Below are positions 46,402 through 54,487 of a stretch of DNA of 64,000 bases, piece by piece. Both the position numbers and the translations under genes were made by a program. Location: assembly GCF_002288525.1 (NCBI RefSeq), contig NZ_CP023067.1, positions 744,001-808,000 on the forward strand. Reading direction: 5' to 3'. How positions within the stretch are numbered: position 1 is the stretch's first letter; each line of letters begins with the position of its first letter. This DNA is from Sinorhizobium sojae CCBAU 05684 (GTDB lineage Bacteria > Pseudomonadota > Alphaproteobacteria > Rhizobiales > Rhizobiaceae). The notes under the pieces were generated by a model. The model was given only the letters and a program-made list of their open reading frames with translations, was not told the DNA's origin and did no database searches.

Positions 46402-48289
46402 AGCCCGCCATCGCCTCTTCGTATTCGGCAGACAGCGCGAGCCACTGCTCCTCGGCCTCTGCCAGTCTGGCCGCCGCCTCGGCGCGTTCCTTTGCCCTAT
46501 GCGCGGCCCTGGCGGGCGCCTTTTCGTAAAGGAGGGGGTCGGCGAGTTCTGCATCGAGCGCCTGAATCTGTTTCTCCAGTTTTCCCGTCAAGGACTCGAT
46601 CTCGTTGATCTTTTTCTTGAGCGGCGCGAGCGAGGCGCGCTTGTCGGCATTGGCTTTGCGCTGGTCGGCCTTCGACAGCGTCTCATCCGCACCGTTCGCC
46701 TTCTGCCTGTCGTCCCGAGGTCTGGGGCTGCCGACGATCAGGCTTCGGTAGTCCTCCAGATCCCCCTCGTAGCTTGAAACCGTCCCGTTACTCACCAGCC
46801 ATAGGCGATCGGCGGTCGCCTCGATCAGGTGCCGGTCGTGCGAGATCAGGATGACGGCGCCGGAATAGTCGTTGAGCGCGGCGATCAGCGCGTTGCGGCT
46901 GTCGATGTCCAAGTGGTTGGTCGGCTCGTCGAGAATGAGCAGGTTCGGTTGATCGAAGGCGGCGAGCCCCATCAGGAGTCGTGCCTTCTCGCCGCCGGAG
47001 AGGTCCTTGGCGGCCGTGTCCATCTTTTCCGTCGCGAGCCCCATTTGCGCCACGCGCGATCGCACTTTCGCTTCCGGCGCGTCCGGCATCAGGCGACGCA
47101 CGTGTTCGACGGCGCTTTGCGTCGGGATGAGATCGTCGAGTTGGTGCTGGGCGAAGAACCCGATCTTCAGGCCGGGTGCGACGCGCACTTCGCCGGCGTC
47201 AGCCGCGAGCCGGCCGGAGATGAATTTCGCGAAGGTGGACTTACCGTTGCCGTTGGAGCCGAGGAGCGCAATCCGGTCGTCGGAGTCGATGCGGAGATTG
47301 ATCCTCTTCAGGACCGGCTTGTCTGGCTCGTATCCGACGGCGCCGCCCTGGATGGCGATAATGGGCGAGGCCACCGGCTTTTCCGGGTCCGGGAAGGTGA
47401 AGCCCTGCACATGCTCCTCGATTACGGCCGCGACGGTGCCCATGCGCTCCAGCGCCTTGATGCGGCTTTGCGCCTGGCGGGCCTTCGTCGCCTTTGCCCT
47501 GAAGCGGTCGATGAAGCTCTGAAGGTGCTTGCGCGCCGCTTCGTTCTTGACGCGCGCCTTCATCTGCAATTCGTCGGCCTCCGCCTTCTGCCGCTCGAAC
47601 TGGTCGTAGGAGCCGCGGTAGAACGTGAGTTTCTTCTGGTCGAGGTGGACGATGGCGTTGACCGCTGTGTTCAGGAGATCGCGGTCGTGGCTGATGATGA
47701 TGACCGTGTGCGGATAGCGGCGGATATAGTCCTCGAGCCAGAGCGTGCCTTCGAGGTCGAGGTAGTTGGTCGGCTCGTCGAGGAGAAGCAGGTCCGGCTC
47801 GGAAAAGAGTACGGCCGCAAGCGCCACGCGCATGCGCCAGCCGCCGGAGAAAGCGGAGGCGGGGCGCTTCTGCGCCTCGTGGTCGAAGCCGAGCCCGGAG
47901 AGAATGCTCGCCGCACGTGCTTCCGCCGAGTGGGCGCCGATATCGGCAAGCCGCGTCTGGATCTCGGCGATCCTATGGGCGTCCGTCGCCGTTTCTGCCT
48001 CGGCGAGAAGCGCCGTGCGCTCCTTGTCCGCCTTCAGGACGATCTCGATCAGCGGTTCCTCAGTGCCGGGCGCTTCCTGCGCCACCTGACCGATCCGCGC
48101 GTGCCTCGGCAGCGAAACCTTGCCGGCCTCGGCCGTAAGCTCGCCCGTGATGATGCGGAAGAGCGTCGACTTGCCGGCGCCGTTTCGACCGACGAGGCCG
48201 GCCTTCGTGCCCGCCGGAAGCGTCACGGAAGCGTTTTCGATGAGAAGACGGCCCGCGATGCGGGCGGAAAGGCCGGTGATCTGGATCAT
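46400..48289 (-). CDS. ABC-F family ATPase (Uup/YheS-like)
   Basis: A 629-residue soluble protein with two ABC domains and no membrane helices. Walker A motifs GRNGAGKST (residues ~34-42) and GSNGNGKST (about 340), signatures FSGGWRMR and LSGGEKAR, and DEPTNYLD/DEPTNHLD Walker B motifs are all intact. The interdomain linker (about 235-290) carries the P-site tRNA-interaction motif. A C-terminal Lys/Glu-rich coiled coil follows (about 540-625). ABC-F proteins act on the ribosome; the exact subfamily is not resolved. Confidence 0.93.
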   Translation of the reverse strand: MIQITGLSARIAGRLLIENASVTLPAGTKAGLVGRNGAGKSTLFRIITGELTAEAGKVSLPRHARIGQVAQEAPGTEEPLIEIVLKADKERTALLAEAETATDAHRIAEIQTRLADIGAHSAEARAASILSGLGFDHEAQKRPASAFSGGWRMRVALAAVLFSEPDLLLLDEPTNYLDLEGTLWLEDYIRRYPHTVIIISHDRDLLNTAVNAIVHLDQKKLTFYRGSYDQFERQKAEADELQMKARVKNEAARKHLQSFIDRFRAKATKARQAQSRIKALERMGTVAAVIEEHVQGFTFPDPEKPVASPIIAIQGGAVGYEPDKPVLKRINLRIDSDDRIALLGSNGNGKSTFAKFISGRLAADAGEVRVAPGLKIGFFAQHQLDDLIPTQSAVEHVRRLMPDAPEAKVRSRVAQMGLATEKMDTAAKDLSGGEKARLLMGLAAFDQPNLLILDEPTNHLDIDSRNALIAALNDYSGAVILISHDRHLIEATADRLWLVSNGTVSSYEGDLEDYRSLIVGSPRPRDDRQKANGADETLSKADQRKANADKRASLAPLKKKINEIESLTGKLEKQIQALDAELADPLLYEKAPARAAHRAKERAEAAARLAEAEEQWLALSAEYEEAMAG

Positions 48290-48650
48290 TCCGGCCTTTT
48301 GCCCGGACTTTTCCGGTTAGGCAAGGGGGCGGCGGTTCGGCCGTTCCCTATGCGCGTGGACGGCATTTTCAAGAGGATATTGTTATCGGATCATGGACAA
48401 CGTGTTCCAATAATCAACACTTCCGGTCCTCATGATGAGGGACCATATGTATCGGCGAAGGGCGCAGGAGCTGCTCTTCCGATCGCTTGGGATCAGGACG
48501 AACGTTATCGGAGCATGAACTCCCCTAAATCGTCGCCGATCTCGTCAGACGCGCGGCGCTGCAGCCCGCCGCGTTCGGCGAGACCCATCCGAAAAAGCTG
48601 GTCGTGATGAAACCATCGTTCAAGTGAACGACCGATCTGGAGTGATGTTC
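48290..48650. other. Divergent intergenic region ABC-F / small secreted protein
   Basis: 361 bp with no supported gene. It contains AT-richer sequence near 48372-48420 (a likely promoter zone), the weak partial repeat at 48544-48564, and near 48602-48638 the sequence leading to a GGAG ribosome binding site for the gene at 48651. Confidence 0.5.
48544..48564 (+). repeat. Possible remnant of the two-hairpin repeat
   Basis: GTCAGACGCGCGGCGCTGCAG matches the 3' end of hairpin II of the repeats at 12611 and 18575. The rest is not recognisable, so this may be a decayed copy. Confidence 0.4.
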
Positions 48651-48929
48651 ATGAGGAATGCAATCCACAGCGCGCTCGCCGCCGCCCTCGTCGCCGTCGC
48701 CGTCATCGGCGGCGCCTCCGCCGCCTTTGCGGGCGGCAGCTACTACGAAGGCATCAGCCCGTCCCCGCTCTACACCGGACGCGCGGCCAAGTCCGGCGGT
48801 GAGACTGTCCGACACAATGCGAACGGCACCATCGACCGTACCGCCACCGGGTCGGTCTACGGCTATGCACGGCAGCCGAAGATGATCCCGGGCGGCGAGG
48901 GCGAATATTATCAGGGCCTCAGCCGCTAA
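48651..48929 (+). CDS. Small secreted protein of unknown function
   Basis: A 92-residue protein with a clear signal peptide (MRNAIHSALAAALVAVAVIG, cleavage after AFA near residue 27). The mature ~65-residue part is polar and rich in Gly, Tyr and Arg (GGSYYEGISPSPLYTG; EGEYYQGLSR at the end). No domain recognised. The ATG at 48651 is preferred over 48645 because the GGAG at 48639 is 8 bp away. A hairpin terminator follows about 48 bp downstream. Probably periplasmic. Confidence 0.75.
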   Translation: MRNAIHSALAAALVAVAVIGGASAAFAGGSYYEGISPSPLYTGRAAKSGGETVRHNANGTIDRTATGSVYGYARQPKMIPGGEGEYYQGLSR

Positions 48930-48976
48930 ACTGCCGCGATGCCGGCATGCGCCCGCGCTGCCGATCCTCCCAAGCA

Positions 48977-49008
48977 CCCGGCTTCGCTGAGCGAGGCCGG
49001 GTTTCGCT
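48977..49008 (+). terminator. Terminator after the small secreted protein gene
   Basis: Stem CCCGGCTTCGCT / GCGAGGCCGGG followed by TTTCGCTTATTT, about 48 bp past the stop at 48929. Imperfect but T-rich tail present. Confidence 0.6.
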
Positions 49009-49015
49009 TATTTGA

Positions 49016-49375
49016 CGCAGTAACGGAATGCCTCCGCCCTTTTCGGACATGTGCCAACGCCAAAGCGAGTTCCGCCTGGCGCTCAAACTCCTTGGCACCG
49101 GCTGCGCTATCGGTGAGCGCGATGCCGGCGCTGAGGGAGAGCCGTTTAGGGTGGATGCGCGGCCCGGCGTGATCCGCAGGTCGGTGAAGGTTTGTCGGAT
49201 GCGCCGCGATCATCTCGGCATTGCCGGCGTCGACGTCGTTGCAGACGATGACGAACTCCTGCGGGCTGCACTAGAGATGTCGCGCGGAGATGCTTGCCGA
49301 AAGACGATGCCCCGCTGAACGCTCGTTCTGCACGGCATTTTCCGCAACGGGCTCATACTTGACTATCGGAGTCAT
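49016..49375 (-). pseudogene. Decayed GGDEF (diguanylate cyclase-like) domain remnant
   Basis: On the minus strand one frame reads GGDEF-domain sequence from an AGHRLSASISARHL stretch (compare GH..GD..L..A..L), through an in-frame TAG at 49273-49271, then SPQEFVIV where GGDEFVVL is expected, and finally RLSLSAGIALTDSAAGA and ELALALAHVRKGRR (compare S.GIA and AD.AL..AK..GRN). The signature GG is SP, the N-terminal half is missing and there is a nonsense codon. It cannot be a working cyclase. A relic left by deletion is inferred. Confidence 0.72.
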
Positions 49376-49398
49376 CAATAATATGCCGCCTCGCTAAA

Positions 49399-52062
49399 AT
49401 GGAGGCGATCTTGGGGGCTGGGGATATTTCGAATTTTCCGTTTCGAGTTGCGGCGCTGGCCGCCCGAGGCGAGCAGCCGGCGCTCCTCCTTCCGGGCGGG
49501 CGATCCGTCACCTATCGGGAACTGGCCGAGCGCGTCGATCGCCTGGCGTCGCTGTGGCGCGGCAGGCGCGGCCTGGTGATGTTGGAGACGGATCTATCGG
49601 AGCACGCGGTCATCGGCTATCTCGCAGCGCTTGAGGCAGGCCATGTGGTCGCTATGCAGACACCCTGCGGCGCAGAGGCAGACAGCGCCGTCTTCAGGCC
49701 GGACTATCGCTATCGCCGTTTCGACGGGCGCTGGCGTATCGAGCGGCTCGAGGGCGACGCAACGGGCCCTCATCCCGATCTTGCCGTCCTGCTTTCGACC
49801 TCGGGCAGCACCGGACAGGGCAAGAGCGTCCGCCTCTCCGCGGCCAATCTTTGCTCCAATGCACGGGCGATCGCCGAATATCTCGGTCTCACGGCGGCGG
49901 ACAGGGCCTGCCTCATCCTTCCGCTTCACTATTCCTACGGGCTCTCCGTCCTGAACGCCCATCTCTCTGTGGGTGCCAGCGTCTACTTGCCGGGCGGCTC
50001 CATTCTCGACGAGGGCTTCCTCGACGGGCTTGCCGAAAGCGGCAGTTCCAATCTTTCGGGCGTTCCCTATTCCTACGAGCTCCTGGAGAAGGTGGGGTTT
50101 CGCGGGCGCCTCTTTCCGCAGCTACGCTTCATGACGGTCGCCGGCGGTCGCCTGGCGCCCGAGACCGTTCGCCTCTACAACGAACATCTCACCGCATGCG
50201 GTGCCTCTCTGTTCGTGATGTACGGTCAGACGGAGGCGACCGCCCGCATGGCCTATATGCCGCCGGAGCATCTTCGTGGCCGGGAGGACCGTATCGGCAT
50301 TGCAATCCCGGGCGGCAGCCTGGCGATCGAGGATGAAGAGGGCCGCCTGATCTCCGGCGTGGATCAGCCGGGGGAACTCGTCTACCGCGGTGCGAATGTG
50401 ATGATGGGTTACGCCCAATCCCGGGACGACCTCGCGCGCGGCGCCGAGCTTGGCGTACTCAGGACCGGCGATCTCGCCATTCGGGATGCGGACCGATTTT
50501 TCCGTATCGTCGGGCGAAGCAAGCGCATCTCGAAAATTGCCGGCCTTCGAATCGGGCATGACAGCCTGGAAGCTGCGCTCGAGCGCCACGGCATTTCCGC
50601 TGCCGTCACCGGCGACGATGCGGAAATCCTTGCCCATTACGTCGGCGCATGCGGCTCGGAGGCCGTTCGCCGGCTTCTCGTCGCCGCAAGCGGCCTGACT
50701 CTGCTGCAAGTCAAAGCCTCACGCATCGACGCGCTGCCGCGATTGCCGTCGGGCAAGATCGACTATCAGGCGCTACGCAATCGCGCGGGCAGGGCGGATG
50801 CGGTTCCTGAAAGCAAAGGCGTACAGGAGCTGTTCGAACAGCTGTTCTTTCCGGCAAGGATTCGGGCGGAGGACAGCTTTCTGTCGCTCGGCGGCGATTC
50901 GCTCCGCTTCGTGCAATTGTCGCTCGGCCTCGAGAAGATCCTCGGCGAGGTGCCGGACAAATGGGAACGGATGCCGGTCCGGGACTTGGCGGCCTTGGAC
51001 CGAAGCGACAGCAAACGCCCGCAGATCGGTATCGATCTGGTCATCCGCGCGCTGGCGATCTTGCTGGTCGTAGTCCATCACGAAACCCTTTGGCCGATAC
51101 CGGGCGGGGCGGCCGCGATGGTCATTCTCGTTGGTTTTGGCTTCGCGCGGTTTCAGAGCGGCGCGCTCATTTCCGGTTCGCTCAAGCAGCTCTTGCGGCC
51201 GCTCGTCCATATTCTCGTTCCCTATTATCTGATCGTCGCAGCTTACGCGCTTGCCTGGGGCGACGTGCCCTGGGCTTCCGTCTTCCTCGTCGGCAATTTC
51301 GGCTTCGCCGACCCGGAGCGCCACAGCATGCTGCCCTATCTCTACTGGTTCATAGAGGCCTATTGCCAAATGCTGCTGGTTTTTGCAGCCCTGTTCGCCG
51401 TGCCTTTCGTCCGGCGCTCGGCAATCGCCCGGCCCTTCGAAACCGGCATGGCTTTCCTGGCCGCAGCTCTTGCAGCCCGGCTCGTGCTGCCGCAATTCTG
51501 GGATATCGGCAATCGCCAGATTTTCACCTTGCCGTGGATATTCTATCTCGCAGCTATCGGCTGGTGCGCGGCGATCGCCGAGACTCGGCGCCAGCGGCTG
51601 GCGCTGATGGTGGCGGGTACGGCGATCTTTCTCTTCTTCGGCATCTACAAGGGCGTCTGGATCGGCACCAAGATCAAGTATCTCCTGCAGATCCCCGTTC
51701 TTTGGGCACTCCTGTTCCTGCCGCGCATCCGACTGCCGCAATGGGGCGCGCGGCTGATCCTGCCGGTCGCCGCGGCAGGCTTTCACATCTACATCCTGCA
51801 CCGCTTCGTGCCGGAGCTCCTGCTCGCGCCGGCGCAGCCGCTGCTGTCGCCCATTGCCAATTCGCTCCTGGCGATCGTCGGCGGCATCCTGCTCGGCCTT
51901 GCGGCATGGGCAGCGCAGCGCCGGCTCTTCACCCGGCTCTCGCGCGCCCTAATTGGCCTTCGTCCGATGGAATGGGCGAACGCAACGCGGCCCTGGATTG
52001 CCTCAGACCGCCCACTTCTCGCCTTCGGTCCGCAGAAAGAAAACCAGGTCCAGCGTCAGTGA
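49399..52062 (+). CDS. Adenylation-carrier-membrane acyltransferase fusion protein
   Basis: An 887-residue, three-domain protein. Residues ~10-460 form an AMP-binding (ANL) adenylation domain: STSGSTGQGKS at 133-143, YGQTEAT at 275-281, RTGDL at 355-359, GRSKRISKIAGLRIG at 372-386, catalytic Lys in LPSGKID at 449-455. Residues ~472-532 are a phosphopantetheine carrier with attachment S501 (SLGGDSLRF). Residues ~545-850 resemble acyltransferase family 3 (OafA-like), nine to ten helices, with R550-x10-H561. It should activate an acid, load it on the carrier, and transfer it to a membrane or extracytoplasmic acceptor; the acceptor is unknown. TTG at 49411 with GGAGG 5 bp upstream is a strong alternative start. 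Confidence 0.85.
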   Translation: MEAILGAGDISNFPFRVAALAARGEQPALLLPGGRSVTYRELAERVDRLASLWRGRRGLVMLETDLSEHAVIGYLAALEAGHVVAMQTPCGAEADSAVFRPDYRYRRFDGRWRIERLEGDATGPHPDLAVLLSTSGSTGQGKSVRLSAANLCSNARAIAEYLGLTAADRACLILPLHYSYGLSVLNAHLSVGASVYLPGGSILDEGFLDGLAESGSSNLSGVPYSYELLEKVGFRGRLFPQLRFMTVAGGRLAPETVRLYNEHLTACGASLFVMYGQTEATARMAYMPPEHLRGREDRIGIAIPGGSLAIEDEEGRLISGVDQPGELVYRGANVMMGYAQSRDDLARGAELGVLRTGDLAIRDADRFFRIVGRSKRISKIAGLRIGHDSLEAALERHGISAAVTGDDAEILAHYVGACGSEAVRRLLVAASGLTLLQVKASRIDALPRLPSGKIDYQALRNRAGRADAVPESKGVQELFEQLFFPARIRAEDSFLSLGGDSLRFVQLSLGLEKILGEVPDKWERMPVRDLAALDRSDSKRPQIGIDLVIRALAILLVVVHHETLWPIPGGAAAMVILVGFGFARFQSGALISGSLKQLLRPLVHILVPYYLIVAAYALAWGDVPWASVFLVGNFGFADPERHSMLPYLYWFIEAYCQMLLVFAALFAVPFVRRSAIARPFETGMAFLAAALAARLVLPQFWDIGNRQIFTLPWIFYLAAIGWCAAIAETRRQRLALMVAGTAIFLFFGIYKGVWIGTKIKYLLQIPVLWALLFLPRIRLPQWGARLILPVAAAGFHIYILHRFVPELLLAPAQPLLSPIANSLLAIVGGILLGLAAWAAQRRLFTRLSRALIGLRPMEWANATRPWIASDRPLLAFGPQKENQVQRQ

Positions 52063-52515
52063 TGGGCGGCCGAGCGCGGTGAGGGTGGCGTGCGCCTGAC
52101 CGCGATGATGGGTCTGGTGGTTGAAGAAGTGGGCCAGCGTCGGTCCGAGCTTCTGCCTGATCTCGCCTGGCATGGTGATGGGCGTGTAGGTGAAATGCGC
52201 GCCAAGACGGGCCTCGTCGAGACCGTCGACATAGCTGATGATGCGCTCGTCTTCGGCCCGGCGCGCCGCCTCCAGGCTGGCGAGATCCTCGTGCAGGGTG
52301 GCATCGAGCCGCGTGGGTGCCTCGCCTTCCCCGGTGAAGCGTCTCATCCAGATCCGGTCGGCGGCGAGGATGTGGTTGAGTGTGGCATGCAGCGACCCGA
52401 AGAAGGCTCCCTTGTCCGTGCGGTATTCCGCATCGGATAGCTCCGAGGCGGCGGCATAGAGCCGACGGTTGGCCCAGCGATTGTAATCGGCAAACATCCG
52501 GTAATGTTCGAGCAT
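52003..52515 (-). CDS. DinB family putative metal-dependent hydrolase
   Basis: A 170-residue DinB/YfiT-like four-helix bundle protein: MLEHYRMFADYNRWANRRLY start, the NHILAADRIWMRRF segment with metal-binding His, and FFNHQTHHRGQAHATL near the end supplying further His ligands. Members use a His-triad metal site; some are thiol S-transferases, most are uncharacterised. The ATG at 52515 has GGAG upstream. The 3' end overlaps the 3' end of the fusion gene by 60 bp on the opposite strand. Confidence 0.9.
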   Translation of the reverse strand: MLEHYRMFADYNRWANRRLYAAASELSDAEYRTDKGAFFGSLHATLNHILAADRIWMRRFTGEGEAPTRLDATLHEDLASLEAARRAEDERIISYVDGLDEARLGAHFTYTPITMPGEIRQKLGPTLAHFFNHQTHHRGQAHATLTALGRPSLTLDLVFFLRTEGEKWAV

Positions 52516-52694
52516 CGGCTTCTCCGTGGATACTGATTCCATTGGCTGAAGCAGACTACCGCGAGCAGGCATTTCCGTGTGGAATGCCATTCATGAAATT
52601 TACTGATTTGATTGGACGGCGTCGCTGTCGTCCTATGGGTCGCCTACCGCATTTCCTCTCAAATCGAGGATGCAATCGCTCATCTGGAGGTGGA

Positions 52695-53384
52695 ATGACC
52701 CGCAGACTCTATGCCCTTTGCGGCACCGACCGCACGCGCCCCTTCTCGCCGCATGTGTGGAAGACCAAGCTTTCCCTGGCGCATAAGGGGCTCGACTTCG
52801 ACGTGGCGCCAGGCGGATTCACCGAAATTCCGAAGCTGGAACGGGGCGCAACGACGATCGTGCCTCTGCTGCGCGACGGCGACATACTCGTCAGCGACAG
52901 TTTCGAGATCGCGCTTTATCTCGAAGCGACCTATCGCGAGCGCCCAACGCTCTTCGGCGGGGAGGGCGGCAAGGCGACCGCTCGCTTCGTCGAGGGCTGG
53001 TCGCAAACGACGCTGCACCCGGCGATCGGGCGCATTGCCATCATGGATATCCACGACCGCCTCGATCCGGTCGACCAAGCCTATTTCCGGCAAAGCCGCG
53101 AGCAACGCTTCGGCAAGCCGCTCGAAGCGGTTGCCGAAGCGGGGCAGGCCGATCTCGAAGCCTTTTCGGCCAAGCTCGAACCGCTCCGCCACATGCTGAA
53201 GTTTCAGCCCTTCCTCGGCGGCGACCGTCCTCTCTTCGCCGACTATATCGTCTTCGGCGCGCTGCAATGGGCGCGCATCGTTTCGAGGCAGCGCCTGCTG
53301 GCGGACGGCGACGTGGTAACCGATTGGTTCGAGCGCTGCCTCGACCTGCACGACGGGCTCGGCCGCTCCGTGACAGCGGCGTGA
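52695..53384 (+). CDS. Glutathione S-transferase family protein (beta-etherase-like)
   Basis: A 229-residue GST-fold protein: an N-terminal thioredoxin-like domain (GTDRTRPFSPHVWKTKLSLAHKG; then IVPLLRDGDILVSDSFEIALYLE with the glutathione-binding Ser) and an all-helical C-terminal domain (about 95-225). The opening resembles the bacterial beta-etherase/LigE branch, but substrate is unknown. The ATG at 52695 is preceded by GGAGG; an earlier in-frame extension has no homology. ndk starts about 100 bp downstream. Confidence 0.87.
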   Translation: MTRRLYALCGTDRTRPFSPHVWKTKLSLAHKGLDFDVAPGGFTEIPKLERGATTIVPLLRDGDILVSDSFEIALYLEATYRERPTLFGGEGGKATARFVEGWSQTTLHPAIGRIAIMDIHDRLDPVDQAYFRQSREQRFGKPLEAVAEAGQADLEAFSAKLEPLRHMLKFQPFLGGDRPLFADYIVFGALQWARIVSRQRLLADGDVVTDWFERCLDLHDGLGRSVTAA

Positions 53385-53487
53385 AACGACGCATGGCGGC
53401 GGCGAATCATCGCCGCGCCCCCTTGTTTTGATCGGCATTGGCGGCTAAGGGAACCGCCACTTTCCCCAGAAACGAGGATTTGAGCCA

Positions 53488-53910
53488 ATGGCGATTGAAC
53501 GTACCTTTTCGATGATCAAGCCGGATGCGACGAAGCGCAACCTGACCGGCGCCATCACCAAGATGCTCGAAGACGCCGGCTTGCGCGTCGTCGCTTCGAA
53601 GCGCGTGTGGATGAGCCGCCGCGAGGCCGAAGGCTTCTACGCAGTCCACAAGGAGCGCCCGTTCTTCGGCGAACTGGTCGAGTTCATGTCCTCCGGTCCG
53701 ACCGTCGTTCAGGTTCTCGAAGGCGAGAACGCGATTGCCAAGAACCGCGAAATCATGGGCGCCACCAACCCGGCCAATGCCGACGAGGGCACCATCCGCA
53801 AGGTCTTCGCGTTGTCGATCGGCGAAAACTCCGTTCACGGTTCCGACGGTCCGGAAACAGCCGCCGAGGAAATCGCCTACTGGTTCGCCGGCACCGAGAT
53901 CGTCGGCTGA
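53488..53910 (+). CDS. ndk: Nucleoside diphosphate kinase
   Basis: A 140-residue enzyme balancing NTP/NDP pools. The [19 protein letters not shown] start, the [11 protein letters not shown] segment and [15 protein letters not shown] are typical. The active-site His lies in [17 protein letters not shown] strong terminator follows. Likely monocistronic. Confidence 0.97.
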   Translation: MAIERTFSMIKPDATKRNLTGAITKMLEDAGLRVVASKRVWMSRREAEGFYAVHKERPFFGELVEFMSSGPTVVQVLEGENAIAKNREIMGATNPANADEGTIRKVFALSIGENSVHGSDGPETAAEEIAYWFAGTEIVG

Positions 53911-53956
53911 TTCAAAGTCTTCGCTTTGGGCCGCAAAGGCTTGAAACGATTCCATG

Positions 53957-53985
53957 AAACGGGGCGGCGACGCCCCGTTTGCTTT
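53957..53985 (+). terminator. Rho-independent terminator after ndk
   Basis: Stem AAACGGGGCG / CGCCCCGTTT with a short loop and following GCTTT, 46 bp after the ndk stop; it also lies just past the stop of the convergent lipoprotein gene. Confidence 0.8.
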
Positions 53986-54487
53986 ATGGCGGGCAGGCGG
54001 CCATGTCGAACTGCGTCGGCGCCAGCCCGTTGCGGAAGACCTCCGGGTTCTTGTCATAGGCTGGCCCCACCACCAGGGGCCTCGCCGGCAGAACATCCTG
54101 ATCCACGTCGGAGATCACCGTCGTCTCCAGCTTCTGCAGCGTTGCTCCGTCCGGCCCCTTGACCTCGATCGTCACGGCATAGGGCCTCTCTTTCCTGACG
54201 CAGGTAACATCGGGGCTTTCCAGCACGACCTTGTCGAGCTTCGGGAAGAGCTTGCGCGTGAGTGTCAGCGGATCGCCGCCGGCCGGGTTCTCGAAACTCG
54301 CCACCACGATGCTGCCGTCCGGCACCGGCCCCGCCTTGTTGAGCGTGATCATGTAGGTGGCGTAGGCCAACCGGTAGTTGAACACGAACATCTTGCCGGT
54401 CAGCTTCAACGCGTCCGGCCCGGTTTCGCGCTGGCAGCCGGTAAGAGCGGCCGCGGCCAGAACGGCGCAAAGGACTATTCTCTTCAT
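53984..54487 (-). CDS. Putative lipoprotein of unknown function
   Basis: A 167-residue exported protein with a lipobox (MKRIVLCAVLAAAALTGC, Cys18 the lipidation site). The mature part is beta-rich, including YMITLNKAGPVPDGSIVV and SPDVTCVRKERPYAVTIEVKG; no enzymatic motif seen. The start at 54487 overlaps the stop of the upstream CGNR gene (ATGA), so its translation is coupled to that regulator-like protein. An extended frame upstream lies inside the CGNR gene and is rejected. Envelope location inferred. Confidence 0.78.
   Translation of the reverse strand: MKRIVLCAVLAAAALTGCQRETGPDALKLTGKMFVFNYRLAYATYMITLNKAGPVPDGSIVVASFENPAGGDPLTLTRKLFPKLDKVVLESPDVTCVRKERPYAVTIEVKGPDGATLQKLETTVISDVDQDVLPARPLVVGPAYDKNPEVFRNGLAPTQFDMAACPP

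Noticed and set aside
46829-48607. 592-codon plus-strand frame antisense to the ABC-F gene
   Set aside because: Shadow of the ABC-F coding sequence; no motif.
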